A stretch of 64,000 bases of DNA from Aplysia californica (GCF_000002075.1 NW_004797345.1:603356-667355), one strand, 5' to 3'; counted from the first letter of the stretch, positions 1-12,679 are shown. The notes: a model not told the origin generated them from the sequence alone. A program made the numbers and translations.

Positions 1-297
1 ACTCAGGGTCCCTTTTGGACCTTTGTCGAACGTTAAAACGCTCACCTCGTGTGACGGGTCAGATCTCTGCTGGAATCCCTCACGGCCTTTGTAGAAAATA
101 GTCATAGATAGAGTTCACAGTCTTAGATACGTACTGCGTACGCTTTCTCACAGACATGTGTCAAAACATAGAAGCCGTGTCTTACATGACTAATTTTGAA
201 AAGGACTTTAATTAATTATATATATGCACCAAAACAAATCAAAATGAAGACTGTCAAACTCGTATAATTTTGATTCAGATAAACAAACAGATAGAGC

Positions 298-1608
298 ATG
301 GTAGGTCACCTCATCCGAAGTTCAACTAAACCGTTGGGACAGGTAAAAAAAGAAGAGGTGCTGAGACCAGAGAAAAACAACACTTTAACCGAAGATCAAC
401 TCAATCGAGATCAACAAAAATGGAGTCAACTGTACAACGGTTTCAATGTGTCTCCAGGTGTCTGCTTCTACAAGGGCGAGGTACGACCCCTTGACGTCAA
501 CTGGTACGACGGCTGTGACTATGTCTGCAGCTGTTTCGACGCCGCGAGGAACAGAATTATCTGCACAGAGAAGTGAGTGCTCCACTCTAATTATAGTCTA
601 TTCTATGGGGCATAGGGATCCTGCCTCATTGTTGCTGTTACGTTACTGCAATTGTATTTGTTATGTCCACATGGAAAAGATATTAGATTATTATTAAAAC
701 TCCACGTTTAAAAGTTACGGCACTCAATAAAAACAGAGGCTTAGACGGAGAGAAATTGAAAGGTAATTTTCAAAATCAGATTTTTTGAATTGATTGTATC
801 AATGGCCAATAGCAGCTTGATTGGCGAGTTTTAACAACGAGTCTTTAGCGAAAACACAGTGGACAAAATGACCTGAAAAAAAGTATTTCAAATTGCACAT
901 TATGAATTTTGCCTTTAGTAAGACAAGCAGGATACACCTACAAAATAACGGTCATTAAGTGCAAGGTAGTATTATTATTATTATTATAGTTGTAGACAGA
1001 CAGAAGTAGGGCCTAATAAATTGTGTCCTCCAACTATCTGCAACACATTCAAGGGACCGACAATTGTTCAACCAAAAGGAGGTAGAGATAGCTTGCTCTT
1101 TAAGTCAAACCTCGTTGTACCGCCACCCTTGAGACGAGCAAAAGTTTAGCGGAACAGCGGGGCTGGCAGTTCAATGGGGTTCCTCTCAGTGGCGGTGGGT
1201 GGACCAAAATTTGGGTGGGGCTTAAGTTGCTTCCTCTTCTTTACAACCAAATAGCGAGCAATAAGAACTGAACAATGATGATTTGTCATACTCACTGTGA
1301 GCCACGGCATTTTTAGAACCACTGAAACGAGAAGAGTCACGTTGTCTTCCATCTCTTTGTTCTATGTTAAATTCTTCTGAATGGTGGGGACCAAGCTGTT
1401 TCACCTCCAAATTTCATCTAGATCTACTTAATTTTCACTTAAGTTGTAAGAAACTTTCATTCACTTTGGGATAGACAATAGAGGTGGGGGTGGGGGTTAG
1501 GGAGCTCAAGCCCGTGAGCCCTTCACTGCCCACCACCACTGGTTCTTCTGTTCTATAGTATAGCCTCGACTGCCCTCCTCTCTCTCTCTGATCTCTCACT
1601 CTCTCTCT

Positions 1609-1667
<59 letters not shown>

Positions 1668-2143
1668 TCTGTCTTTCCCGTGGGAGAAGAATTATCATTA
1701 TCAAGTAGCCAACCAGTGGGTGTCGTGCGCGTGTGCAGTGTGAGTGTGTACCTCTGGCGGTCAGTTCGCAGGTGGTATGGCAGGGCAAATTTGTATATTA
1801 TATACTAGTTAAATGTAAATGACGGCCGCACAACTGAGACCGTGGATGGTGGATGGCAGTGTGAAGGAGTAAATATTATGATTAAATAGACACTTCTTTT
1901 CGTACACTGGTAAAATCTGGCGGTAAGCGGGGCTTGTGATATATAATTATTATAATGGTATAACAAGAGGGGAGGGGCGGGGGGTACCCAAAGTTTAATG
2001 GTCTATTAGGAACTGAATGTGCCTTTATTTTCTTTTTTTTCAGGTGCACACAGTGGGGTTCACTGCCGGCCGAGCTTGCAGGGCAGTGTTCGTTGGTCAA
2101 AGAGTCTGGCGACTGCTGTCAGAAACTCGAGTGTAACGCCTGA
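298..2143 (+). CDS. VWC-like cysteine-rich protein, 3' two exons (5' end uncertain)
   Basis: Two exons join cleanly: 298-572 (donor GTGAGT at 573) and 2044-2143 (acceptor after a T-rich tract ending CAG; stop TGA at 2141-2143). The join gives 124 residues. The C-terminal 70 or so carry ten cysteines arranged like a von Willebrand factor C domain: GVC, a tryptophan, CDYVCSC, IICTEKC, GQC, then CCQKLEC. Spacing differs by one residue from the canonical CxxCxC and CCxxC motifs. Such domains are extracellular and often bind BMP/TGF-beta ligands or matrix, but no specific role can be assigned. No signal peptide follows the ATG at 298, and an in-frame stop lies just upstream at 292-294, so an earlier exon carrying the secretion signal may exist outside the window. 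A polyadenylation signal follows at 2236. The domain call is firm; the start and full length are uncertain. Confidence 0.7.
1579..1664. repeat. (CT)n microsatellite
   Basis: Almost pure CT dinucleotides with a few GAT interruptions near the start. It lies in the VWC-gene intron, immediately before the dispersed-repeat copy. Confidence 0.9.
1690..1945 (+). repeat. Dispersed repeat, copy 1
   Basis: This stretch aligns over about 240 bp with 5645-5880. Shared landmarks in order are TTATCAAG, a GTGCAGTGTG block, GTACCTCTGGC, CAGTTCGC, GGGCAAAT, GGCAGTGTGAAGG and GGTAAGCGGG. Neither copy has obvious terminal repeats, so the class is unknown. The copies are diverged and contain small indels. Confidence 0.6.
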
Positions 2144-2235
2144 GGCAATCGCAGCGAGATAGGAATTTCTGTTTGTGAAAGATTGAGTGTTCTCATTGCC
2201 ACTGCTTGATACATTATCTATGATATAATTCATAC

Positions 2236-2241
2236 AATAAA
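2236..2241 (+). terminator. Polyadenylation signal of the VWC-like gene
   Basis: AATAAA lies about 93 bp after the TGA stop of the VWC-like gene, on the coding strand. A T/G-rich stretch including (TTG)n follows within 60 bp, as expected for a downstream cleavage element. Confidence 0.6.
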
Positions 2242-3296
2242 CTCAGCCTTCAGCAGTGAAATCTTGCCTGTTTGTGTTCTTTTTGTCCGTTTGTTGTTGT
2301 TGTTGTTGTTGTTGTTGTTTGTTCTTTTTTGTCGTTTTTTTTGGTGTGCATCGACACTACTAATGGTTCAAGGAAGACTGTCGTCTGTGGTGTAACATTT
2401 GGTGTGGAATTGGACAATCTGTGTTATGGTTGAAGGCTACTGGTTTGGACATTGGAAGCGCCTCTTTACCACGATGTAGTCAATTTGGTTGTGATGTTCC
2501 CCGTTTGGGCTGTGCCGGGTCCCTCTCCTTGATGCTTCGAGTTTGTGTGGGCCAAATATCTAAGCAAGGTTCAGATCATGAAGGCTTGCATATTTCAGTA
2601 GTCTAAAGCCTCCCTCGTGGGTCTCGGAGTTGGAGTAGAGATCGCAATGAAGAGCCTTTGTTGTGCACGACAAAAGAAGCAGTGACAGTGTCATTTTTGT
2701 GTTGCTGAAATTGTTTTCAACAACATTCTGAATATCTTCAAAATAAGTGCAATATTCTTCAATTTCATATCTGTTTGAACAAATATTACGAACCCAAGTG
2801 CTTTTGAGTTGTTTGTTTTCCTCTCCAACTTCCTTTTTCCCCTCTGCAAAACACAAAAAGATCCACTGTTAAAATTGTATGTAAACAGTGAAGATTAAAG
2901 CAAAAATGAACTATGTTATTTTCCACTGGAGGTGTACCAAACAGTGATTGTCACGACAGTTCTTACAAAGCAAAGGTCCACAACTGTAAGTTGTCCGTCT
3001 CTCGGGAAGTCGGTGGTTGAAATGGAACACTGGTTTTTACATTGGAAATCCATAAACATTCCGCTTGGATGTGTCCACCAAAACGACACGACACCTCCCG
3101 ACAAAACACGGGTCATCTGGATGGAAAGCCGGATGCAGCTTATTCTTTATTTTAAGTTGGGCCATTGTGGTGACTCATCAGCGTTAGATCCAGTCAGAGC
3201 TAAAAAGTATTTTAAAAAATCCTAATGTTCAATTCGAGGGAAAATTTTAATGTATTCATTATCTGAGGCTGAGTCTGCGTGCAGCAAGCCACTTGT

Positions 3297-3610
3297 TTTT
3301 GCTTTGGTGTGTTTTACGCGCTTGCAACTGCATAAGGTCATGAGTCATATGAGTGTACGGGACAAACATTTTCAGTTTGGTAGGAATTTATTTTGAATTT
3401 TCCCCTGGTGGCGGCCGAAGCCTACTCTTATCGATTTTAGACCACCAACGGATCTTTAACGTGTGCAACTTGCACACGGGGCCTCTGAGGATCCCCCCCC
3501 CCCTTATCCGAGAGAGCTAGGTGTTAGATCTTACCTACCATAAGATCAGGGGTGTGGCTGAAAGACAGCAGTACGAATGAGCCATGGAGTAGCAGTAGAA
3601 AGGCTGCTAT
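3297..3610 (-). repeat. tRNA-derived SINE family A, 5'-truncated copy
   Basis: Minus-strand copy of the SINE whose full form is at 50901-51428. It begins (plus strand) with the tail ACGCGCTTGCAACTGCATAA, continues through the GGCGGCCGAAGCCTACTC block and the GATCAGGGGTGTGGCTG block, and stops before the tRNA-like head. Confidence 0.75.
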
Positions 3611-4404
3611 GGTATCCATACGACGTGGTGAACTCTGCGCCACCACTTTCCAAAGAGGAAATTTACTCGTTCATCTGATCCGTACGCTTTGCATAGCAGT
3701 TTGACAAAATGATTTTTTGAGAAATACTGAAAGTTTCAAAGAGATCTTCGTACTAGAAGTATTCTAAAATGTGAAGAATACAACCCCGGAGGTACAAAAT
3801 GACCTGGGGGCGTACGGATAGGGTTAAATGCATATTAGTTGGACACACGAACACTTAAAACTCAAAATCACGGATAGCTGAGAGCTCGTACAATTTGCCA
3901 TTCCACGACTGACATCTCTTATTAATTGTTCACGATACGGCTAACTCGAATTATGAATGTGTCGAATACATTTGTCAACCCCTGACGTGTTTTTGAGTCA
4001 TCCGTGCCGGGCTGTAATAATGTTACTTATTAAAACAATGTCTTTTCCCCAATTTTCCCCTTGCGTTCATTGACCTGACCTCTTGACTATCTATAACGCG
4101 TTAACGGTTAATGAGAAATGTCAGTGTCGTCAGAGCTACTCACACGTTGGTGGGGGTGTTTGGTAGGTCCCATTTCTTTCCTTTCCTTCTGTCTGTCGTA
4201 CTTTTCCCCAACACTAAATGACAATTATGTGTAGATGTGCTTCTTTTTACTCAACGTCGGTTGACACGCACGCTGAAGGTCTGAAGAACTGACCACTCGA
4301 GTCAAAAAATCGTCATTTCTGCTTTTTGATGGACACGCGGCCTCAACTGTCAAGACGTTAGGTATAAACCGCTATAAAACAAAAAGATCAATAAAGTCTA
4401 TCAC

Positions 4405-4612
4405 ACGCACAGCTTAGTCTAACCTGTGGCTTTACGCTCTTTATTGTTCCACACAAAAGACGTGGGATCGACTCACGTGTGGGGAGGCCTTTTTCTGTCT
4501 CCACCTGCCTCCTGGGACATTGTAATTTGTTTTCCTCTCAGTCCGGGTCGACCTTGGCATGTAGGGTCGAAGCAGCCCGCCTTCTTAATGACTTCAATTG
4601 TGTTGGAAGAGG
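4405..4612 (+). repeat. tRNA-like SINE family C, copy
   Basis: Contains a B-box-like GTGGGATCGACTCACGTG and a body (CTCCTGGGACATTGTAA ... AGGGTCGAAGCAGCCCGCC ... CAATTGTGTTGG) that is the reverse complement of sequence near 16632-16825 and 18411-18560. Short open frames here are therefore repeat-derived and not genes. Confidence 0.55.
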
Positions 4613-5644
4613 CATAAAACATTTACAGTTTCTTTCTAGTTCTAGTCAAAGAATAAAAGAACGTCAAGAGGGAGCAAGATAACTGCATGCGCGTTGCTAT
4701 TGTGTCCCAGAGGCTATTAGAACAAACATACATCATCTCAATCTGTCTTGAGCGATTGCCATGCGCAGGGAAACAAAAACGAATAGCAACAAGTTGCATG
4801 TACAGCTCCAGATTCTGCTGGATCAGGGGCTAAGCTACAGGGCGATCCAAAAAAAACTTTACAACTTTTTGATAAATATTTCATTCCAAACTGAAGCTTT
4901 ACGTTTAAAATTTGTACACAACATTTGGTAGCCAAAAGGAATTTGTCTGATATTCATTTTAGATAACTCCATAGAATAGTTTTGCTTTACAGAGCGCTTA
5001 AAAAAAACTACAACCCATTTTCAGCTATGTCCCCATTTTCGTGTCATGACGTACTAGTTTGCATTAGGCATTCCACTAAAAGTCCCTACGATTGCGCCTT
5101 ATTGCAAGCTACAATAATAGTCGAACAAGCAGATATAGTTTTTCTCAAGTTTCCTTCGCCAGCTGAGAACACGGTATTGAACATTACCTTGCCCCTACCT
5201 CATTTCGTAAGTTTCGCACAAGGTACGGAAATAATGATAAAGTGCCCTTAAGGCCTTCTAAAATGTCAGGGTGAAGATGTTCCATCAGTTAGGACATGTA
5301 GAGAATCAGAACTAAAAATTCCCAGACAAATGGACCACTTCAGGTTGAAAACACACCATTCGCACCCCTTTAAACGTCACCAGGGTGCAGATGTCAGTAG
5401 ATTTGTCCCACGAGACGTCCGTCTCTAGACAATGCCTGTAGCTAGGACTTTCCTAAATCTCAACGGTCGGCATTCTTAATGCAGATCTTCTTTTACGACT
5501 GTACCCAGAGGGTAGCAGTGCGTTCATGATTCCCCGATCGTCTTGAAAAGCGTGAATTTGACAAAGCCTAAAAATAATAGCATTTTCATAATCAGCCCAA
5601 AACTTTAGAAATAGGCCGAACTCACAGAGACGTGTGTGGCAAAA

Positions 5645-5880
5645 AGATTATCAAGCCAGCCACCAATGGATGCAGTGTGCAGTAAGTGTAGTATGTAACT
5701 ATGTACCTCTGGCAGCCAGTTCGCTGGCAGTATAGAGGGGCAAATCTACATTAATTTGAGAAGGCTGTATAACCAGACAGTTGGCAAATGGCGGTGTGAA
5801 GGCGCAAATACTGTTTATGCCAGCGTTCCTTTTCATACATTGGCAAAACCTGGTGGTAAGCGGGCTGGCGGTATAAAGGG
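5645..5880 (+). repeat. Dispersed repeat, copy 2
   Basis: Second copy of the repeat seen at 1690-1945, same orientation, with the landmark words GTACCTCTGGC, GGGCAAAT and GGTAAGCGGG. It lies in intergenic DNA and is followed by a short (TG)n run near 5880. Confidence 0.6.
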
Positions 5881-7411
5881 TGTGTGTGTGTGTGTGTTGT
5901 TGTTGAGTATGATAGGTTCGAATGTATATGTCAACCGACCTTTGGTTGGTGATGACCTATAGTCTTTGGAAGCTGGTTCACACTGGCCCTACATACGAGC
6001 ATGTGACGACAAGTGGTGCTTCATGACGTTACTGGCATTGGGCTTGCTTTCTCATTTTTGTATTGTCTTCTTAATTTGTTCTTTGAGACTGCTTGGCAGA
6101 TTAAGCAAGCTGGCAAAGCCGAAGAGAAAGCACAAAGTGTACAGCCTGCTGCTCAAACTGCAGTTACAGAAAGAGGTAAAAACTTTCAAAAAGTGAAAGT
6201 TGCCACAAGCATCGCATCCACTACTCTACGCTGTCGACAATCATTACTATTTGACCAACCCTCCGCAAACTGAAAACCCGGCTAAACAGAAGATTATCTA
6301 GTGGTTCCGCTGATTTCAGTTTAAGCAGGCTAAACCGTAGGAACAATAAATTACATACCAATTTGACAGAACAACATCTTCAAGAATTGTGAATTTAATT
6401 AAATCTAGGTAGGATTACAGGAAGAAGCTTGTCTTTAGAATTCTTCTACTGTACTTCTTGGCCAGTCTTCTTGGACAGTGGATAAATATTCAGTATTAAT
6501 AAACAGATGTTTGTGGCAACAAGTTGAATTTTTTTTTAGGTTGTGTGTTTCAACTCCTGTTTCTCGAATCCCCTTAAGGTAAGAAAACATGACAGAACAT
6601 CAACTGGAGTGTAAAGCAAAAGTCACAGCTAGTGTCAAGTCAGTTTTCGCACACGCATTTCAAACTAGAAAAACCCATGACAAGCAGGTGAGCTGTTTTC
6701 AACAATATGGGTAATACAAAAGTATTTTTCCACGTTGGACTTCATTTGTAACAAAGAAAACAAGAGCTTTCTTTTGTCTTTCCCCAGCAAGAGGAAACCT
6801 TTAATATTTCACATAATTTCAGCTTTCAATTCTGTGCAACAATAGAGTTTCAAACATGAGGAGCAAAACCAGATTAATTTTCCCTACATAAACATACATA
6901 CAGAACAAACATTTTAAAACAATAAATTGTATGTACTGGTAAACATACACTATGATACACACCGATTCATAGAAAAGAGTAAATACATACAGAATGAGTT
7001 CATCCAAATGTTGGCGCTATTACTGCAATGTCAAGACAGTCAAAAAATATTTGCAACAATTACAAAAACCCAATCTTTATTTTTTTAAAAAGTAAAAGAG
7101 ATGACAATGACTTGTAGCACCTATGGATTGATGAATGCATTCCAGTCACTTCTCAAACTGAATGACACTAGGTAAACCTGTAAAATTTACCTACTTTAAA
7201 AATCCCAAATAATGACTGCACAAAAAATAAGAAAAAGAGAAAAAAGAAAAAAAAGAAATAGTGTGGACAGAAACAATTCTCACATGTCTCAAAGACCACT
7301 GTCTTTATTGAAGCTGTTGCAAATAAGGCAAGGCTAATGAAAGTAGCAAAGCCCAGTTTTATAGCTCTTTATGGTAGTCTATTACCATGCTGAAATAGAC
7401 AAATCACTTCA

Positions 7412-8108
7412 CCCTTAAAACCCTGAATTCTTCTTTTTCATACCTCCCTAGAATCCTGAATTAAAATTGAGATGCTAGAAAAAATTAGGTTGGTTCATTA
7501 TTTTGTTTACTGTGTCTTTAATTGTTGTTAGATTTTACTGAAGTTTGAAAATGTTATTTATATATGAATGCACAGTCTGAACAAAGGGGGAAAAGGTTAA
7601 AACACTGGTTTTTAGGACCAACTCTATGAGTTAAGTCTTGTGTGTGATCCCCGACTCCACTTCAGTCAAAGTATTATTAGACCCAGCTGTAGATCTAGCC
7701 TCTGGTAGCTTTAGTGGTGATCCCCTGCCAATTCCACTATCGTCAAAATCATCATCGATGTTATGCAGAACATGGCAATCGTCTTCAGCTGTCATATTTA
7801 TCGATATATCCGACTGGGAGATCATTATTGGGATCTGGTTAGGATAAAAAATGTCAAAAATTTTGCGGCCTGAAGAGCCTGGCAGCGAAAAGTGGCTAAT
7901 TTTTCTTAAAAACGCGCAAAATTTCCAAACTTTCGGTGTAGAACTGCTCTCATGACTATTATCGGTACTTTCTGCTCGCGACAGAGTCATCTGGAGTTAC
8001 ATCCCCTGTTTCTAGCACTGGGAATTAAACGATAAAGTCGACCAGCGGTAACCAGCGGTATATGAAAATAGGGCGTCAGCGGTTACTAGCGGTATAGGGT
8101 TTTAAGGG
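7412..8108 (-). mobile_element. Non-autonomous piggyBac-like element with transposase N-terminal remnant
   Basis: Terminal inverted repeats CCCTTAAAACCCT (7412-7424) and AGGGTTTTAAGGG (8096-8108) match perfectly over 13 bp. The right flank is TTAA (8109-8112), the piggyBac target; the left flank is TTCA, one change from it. Subterminal AACCAGCGGTA-type repeats sit inside the right end. A minus-strand open frame (7990-7631, 119 codons) has a serine-rich start and an acidic NIDDDFDDSGIG stretch, the composition usual for piggyBac transposase N-termini. The catalytic core is missing, so the element is an internal deletion derivative. Confidence 0.65.
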
Positions 8109-8755
8109 TTAATCATCAAAGTCAGGTTATTGGGTCCACGTTATATAATACACCCCAGCATTGGAACAAATGTTTACCCTTGTTATGAATACAGAGATAC
8201 CATCAAATAACAAATGGCCTTAAGAACAAGTAATGAATAACCAAATTATTTGAACTCTATGAACCTGAGTGCACTCTACTTGTGCCACTCAGAGCACTGA
8301 AAGCCCGTATGAATGTATGACGGTGCAAACAACCTAGCAGCTGACCCAAGGGAGCTCATGAGCACCGGTCCTGTAAATCTCAGGGGACCACAGTTTAGCC
8401 ATGGCAAAAAGCATTCGCTAGAGATTTTGTGGGGTCACCAACAAGCGCTTATCTGCAGTCCATAAAAATTAAGACAATCACCTGTGCAAACAGCCACTCC
8501 CCCCCCCCCCCCCCCTTCGATCTTTTTTTACATTATAAAGACACTGTGGAAGACGGACCTTTTGTCCTTGACACTGGGAGGCCGTTTTAGAGAGTATCGA
8601 CTGTAAATGGATTTAAAACCAAAACCAAAAGAAAAAAAATACCACCAGTATTAACGTTTGTGATTACACTTCAGTTTTTTTCTCCCCTCAGTGACTAAAG
8701 CATCACTTTGACACCTTGTTGCTTTAAGCAAATCTCTGTGTAGCTGCCGATAGAT

Positions 8756-11700
8756 CTAGGAGTCCATGAGTTCCACGGCCATATCTCTCACACGCTGAAC
8801 TTGGTCCTCGGTGCCGTAACTCTCCTCAAATCGCACAAACTTTTGCAGCAGGAAGGACAATTTTTTCGAGTTCAGTTTCTGCTTAACCGCTCTTTCAAGA
8901 ATATGTCTGAAAATGACAGAAATCAAAATCTTTAGAATCTAACAAAGGCTGTAAATGAATCAGTTTCTCAGAATTTTCTTCGAGGAAAAATGAAGAAGAG
9001 ATTTTAGCAATACTCAAAGAAACAGCAGTTTGTAAAAAAATCAAAACAACTTACAGCTAATGTTAGTGGCAACTTTCGAAAAAAAATAAATAAAAAAGAC
9101 TGCCAGGCTACCTTTTCATAACAGTCGTTACCTTTTCTTTTCCTAACAGTGGGTATTTTACGTCTGAACGACCCTTCTGTAAATTACAACTAAAGTTCAT
9201 ACATATTTAGCAATTTTTTCTTTTATTCCCATCTGAGACATCTAAATATTCTGTTAAACACACAGAAGATGTTCCCTGTGTAAAACATGGGATGGGCCAT
9301 CAGTGCTGTCAGACGTTTCCCGTGGAAAATGCGGGATTGTCATTATCGCTGTATAGCGCTCATATGAATGCCGCTAAAAGCACGCGATCAACTTAGATGC
9401 ATGCATAGACATTTGTTTGATTCCACAAAAATTTCACGGAAATCGGTCCATAACTTTGTGACCCAGAGAATTTTTAGTTAGGTGACTGAAAAGACTACTT
9501 GTGTTGTAAATTGCAGTGACTGACTTATTTGTAAATTTTTAAACATTGAATTTTTTAATACCGTTTTACAAAACATCATGACAAATAATCTAGAAGAGAT
9601 AGACTCTTGTACTTTGGTATGTTTATCGTTTTTTGTTGTTCTTGATTGTGCCAAAAGGGCACTGCAATTGGTTCAATGGTTCAGATTTTATATAATTTTG
9701 AAAAAAAAACCCCAAAACCCTCAGTCTACGGTGCTTGTACATGATAGTAAAACCCTTCAGTCTTCAGTGGGTTAAAAAAAAGTGTGCAGGAAAGATGTTT
9801 TTAGTAAGAGCTTTACGGACAATGGCTATCTGTAGTGTAAAAAAAAGTGGATTAAAATTATTAAAAGGGCATTGAGTCTACCATCCCCCCAGATATGAAA
9901 TAATAGTTTTGTGTCTCACCTTGCCCCATCAGTATCTCCAACTTTGGCGACCATGTCTACATACACAGACCACAGGTCAGTGCGACCTGGGTAGCTGGCA
10001 ATCAGGTTCTCAAACATAGTACGCCCTCGCTCTGCATCGCCATGGGAGAACTCCAGTGTTGCAAATCTTGTGATTATTTCAACATCTTTGGAGAGAAAGG
10101 AATAAAGATGAGATTGAAAATACAGACTGAAGACTCTTATCTTGACTTTTGATGAGAAATGCAACAAACTCACATGCCATGGTGACACATTATATTGCTC
10201 TCTCCCAAGCTTGTCATGAAACCACAAAATGCAATATTTGTGCAAAAAAAAACAAAAAAGGAAGTGATAACATTGGAGAAAGTGACAAAATACATTTGAA
10301 GATTTTATAATACTAACTACAATATAAAAACTGGAAGAAAGTGACAAAACCAACTTGAAGGTATATAAAATAACATGGTGAAATATTGAAGAAAGAGACA
10401 AAATGTAGCTTTTACTGTAATGATGAGACTATCAGGAAAAAAATCCAATCCCTTTTCTATTCATATGACATATGTGGTAACTCCAGGGAGTACACACCAG
10501 GGATTAGAGGTAAAACCAGAGCGTTCACCAATACAAGCACAAATTGTCAGCAAAAGATGATATCGTTATGCAAATAAGAAATAACTATAAACATAGTTTA
10601 CAAAAAGAATTTAAAATAGGGTTTAAAGAAAAGAACAGACGCTTATAAACAATATTTTGACACTTACGATCCTTCTTATCAAGTACAGTTATGCACCGTT
10701 GAAGCAAATTCCGAGCAGATTGAATGCGATCAGCCTTGAAAAGGAACTGAGCGTAAGACTTCCACACAGACTTGTCCTTCTTGTATTTTCTTGTCATTAC
10801 AATATACAACTGCTCTGCATCCTGGGAAGGAAAAATAGCATAACAATTTATGGAAAAATCGAAGGAAAAGAAAAAGACCTAAACCTTAGAAATTGAAAAA
10901 TATGTTTTCAGTGTTCAATAATGAAAAATAGGGTTATGCATTTTTTCTTTTTGACAGCCCTCCCCTCCTTCCCCTTTGATTGCAGATATTTTATGCCCCT
11001 ATTGGTACAGTTTAGACAATAGAAGGCTGGCTATTCAATCCTGCCTATCAGGACAACCCAAGCTGAGTGGGACACAGCACTTTAGGAAACAGATGGGAGA
11101 TACTGGATAAAATAACATTCCTGTCCAGGAATCAAACCCAAATCTTTTGCATGAACTGTTGCAAGGTCTGATCATAACACCACAGAAGCTGGACTCATTT
11201 TTTGTTGTTGAACAAAGTGATGTTGAAGTAGGGGAAGAGGAAACAAAGATGAGGAGAGATAAAAAACACATAAGCCCAGCATGATCACTGGATCCGCGAC
11301 ATCGCTATTGATGACACAACATCAAAACCAATCTTGCCTCCCACAACGACGACGTTCACTCATGCACAATATTAAAACCAATCTTGCCTCAAACAACAAC
11401 GTTCACGACATGACATGAAAACCAATCTCACCTGCCACTATAACAATGTTAACGACACAACATCAAACCCAATCTCCTCACCTCCCACAATAACAACATA
11501 TACCTTCTTCTTCTATCCTGTGGTTGGGGCAACCATGGGGGCACCACTGCTCTCACCATCTATGTTTGTCCTCTGTTTTCCTCAGATTGTCACCCATCGT
11601 CTTTCCTGTCCACTCTGTAATGTTGTACTCCCATTTCCTTTTCTGCCTTCCTCTCTATCTCTTTCCTTGTACGGTTACATATACCACATGACATTAAAAC

Positions 11701-12679
11701 TAACCCCACCTCTGTGACAATAATTTTTACGAAATGACATCAAAACCAATCTCACCTCTGTGACAATAACATTAACGAAATGACATCAGACAAAACCAAT
11801 TCACCTCTGCAACAATAACGTTAACAAAATGACATAAAAACCAATCTCACCTCAGTCTTCCCTGCACTGACATACATCTCACACTGTTTGAGGTAGACGT
11901 TCAGTGGCTCATTGTACTGAACAGCTCTCTCAAGCAGTCTCTTCACCTCCTTTGGCTCACTGTAGATCGTCTCCATGTTCAGGTATGCCAACCACACATT
12001 CAACTTCTCTTGTTCTTCTCTGTATAGCAGAAATCAAATAAAAAAGACTCATACACAAAGGTGCAAAAGTTGGTTATAATATTATTATAGCCCCCCCATT
12101 CAAAATGCTTGACCCAGTGTGCAAAGACGCAGGGTCACTGTGGGGTTGCAGTTATGTCTCTGTAGAACAGTAGACAGTGAGTTGTGATGGTGAGTTTTAC
12201 TCACAAAAGATTAGTATTTGATCAACACAACTGTGGAAACAGAATATCACAAAAGTCACAAAACTAAAAGTGAGAGGATCAAGAGCTTGCTTCAGGACTT
12301 TTCACATCTTTTAATTCCAAAAGACATTCAGATCAACTGGTATAACCGAAAAACAGTGACTGCTATTGTGGTATTGATCTGGTGTGTCCTACGGTAACCT
12401 GAAAGACAAACCAACACTGAATCTATCAGTTATGGCCATCATAACTGAAAAAACAACAACAATGCCATAACAGTATTGATCAACAGTGTCTTACCTGAAA
12501 GATATGGTTTCCAGAGCCTTCTCTGCCACAGCCCTGGCTTTCTCCAGTTCTCCGAGCTCCACATGGTGCGACATGTAGCGGAGCCAGACCAAGGAGCTGT
12601 GAGGAGACTGAAGCACCAGGCGCTCGTAGTCCGCTGCCGTCTGAGGGGTTAGGTTACCTTCCAGCTGGTTCCTCTCATA
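8756..12679 (-). CDS. PDCD11: PDCD11 exons 34-38: C-terminal HAT/TPR-like array
   Basis: Coding exons: 12495-12679, 11851-12019, 10668-10821, 9920-10085, 8756-8906 (residues 1417-1690). Half-a-TPR repeats are evident: PHSSLVWLRYMSHHVELGEL, EKARAVAEKALETISFR, EEQEKLNVWLAYLNME, ERAVQYNEPLNVYL, KDKSVWKSYAQFLFK, EIITRFATLEFSHGDAERGR, RTDLWSVYVDMVAKVGD, and a final helix pair. In yeast this part of Rrp5 is needed for 18S rRNA processing at A0-A2. All splice phases agree. The stop codon is the TAG at 8758-8756. Confidence 0.93.

Larger units (their letters stand above)
573..2043 (+). other. Intron of the VWC-like gene
   Basis: Intron between the two exons (GTGAGT donor, TTTTTTTTCAG acceptor). It contains no recognisable gene. 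It holds a short ATT repeat near 968, a (CT)n microsatellite at about 1579-1664 and, just after it, one copy of a dispersed repeat (about 1690-1945) that recurs at about 5645-5880. Confidence 0.6.
2242..8755. other. Intergenic region between the VWC-like gene and the PDCD11 stop
   Basis: No exon with supporting protein similarity was found. The region holds SINE copies (3297-3610, 4405-4612), a dispersed repeat (5645-5880), a piggyBac-like element (7412-8108) and homopolymer runs. The 3' UTR of PDCD11 must begin below 8756. Minus-strand AATAAA words occur near 7303 and 7076, but the true cleavage site cannot be fixed by eye. Confidence 0.6.

Noticed and set aside
1-297. Upstream exon of the VWC-like gene
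   Set aside because: No signal-peptide frame with a donor could be supported in this stretch.
4426-4682. Short plus-strand open frames of 63 and 67 codons
   Set aside because: They lie in a SINE copy shared with PDCD11 introns; no protein similarity.
4845-5251. Possible mariner-like end (GGCGATCCAAAAAAAACTTT) followed by an 89-codon frame
   Set aside because: No matching inverted end or transposase motif was found.
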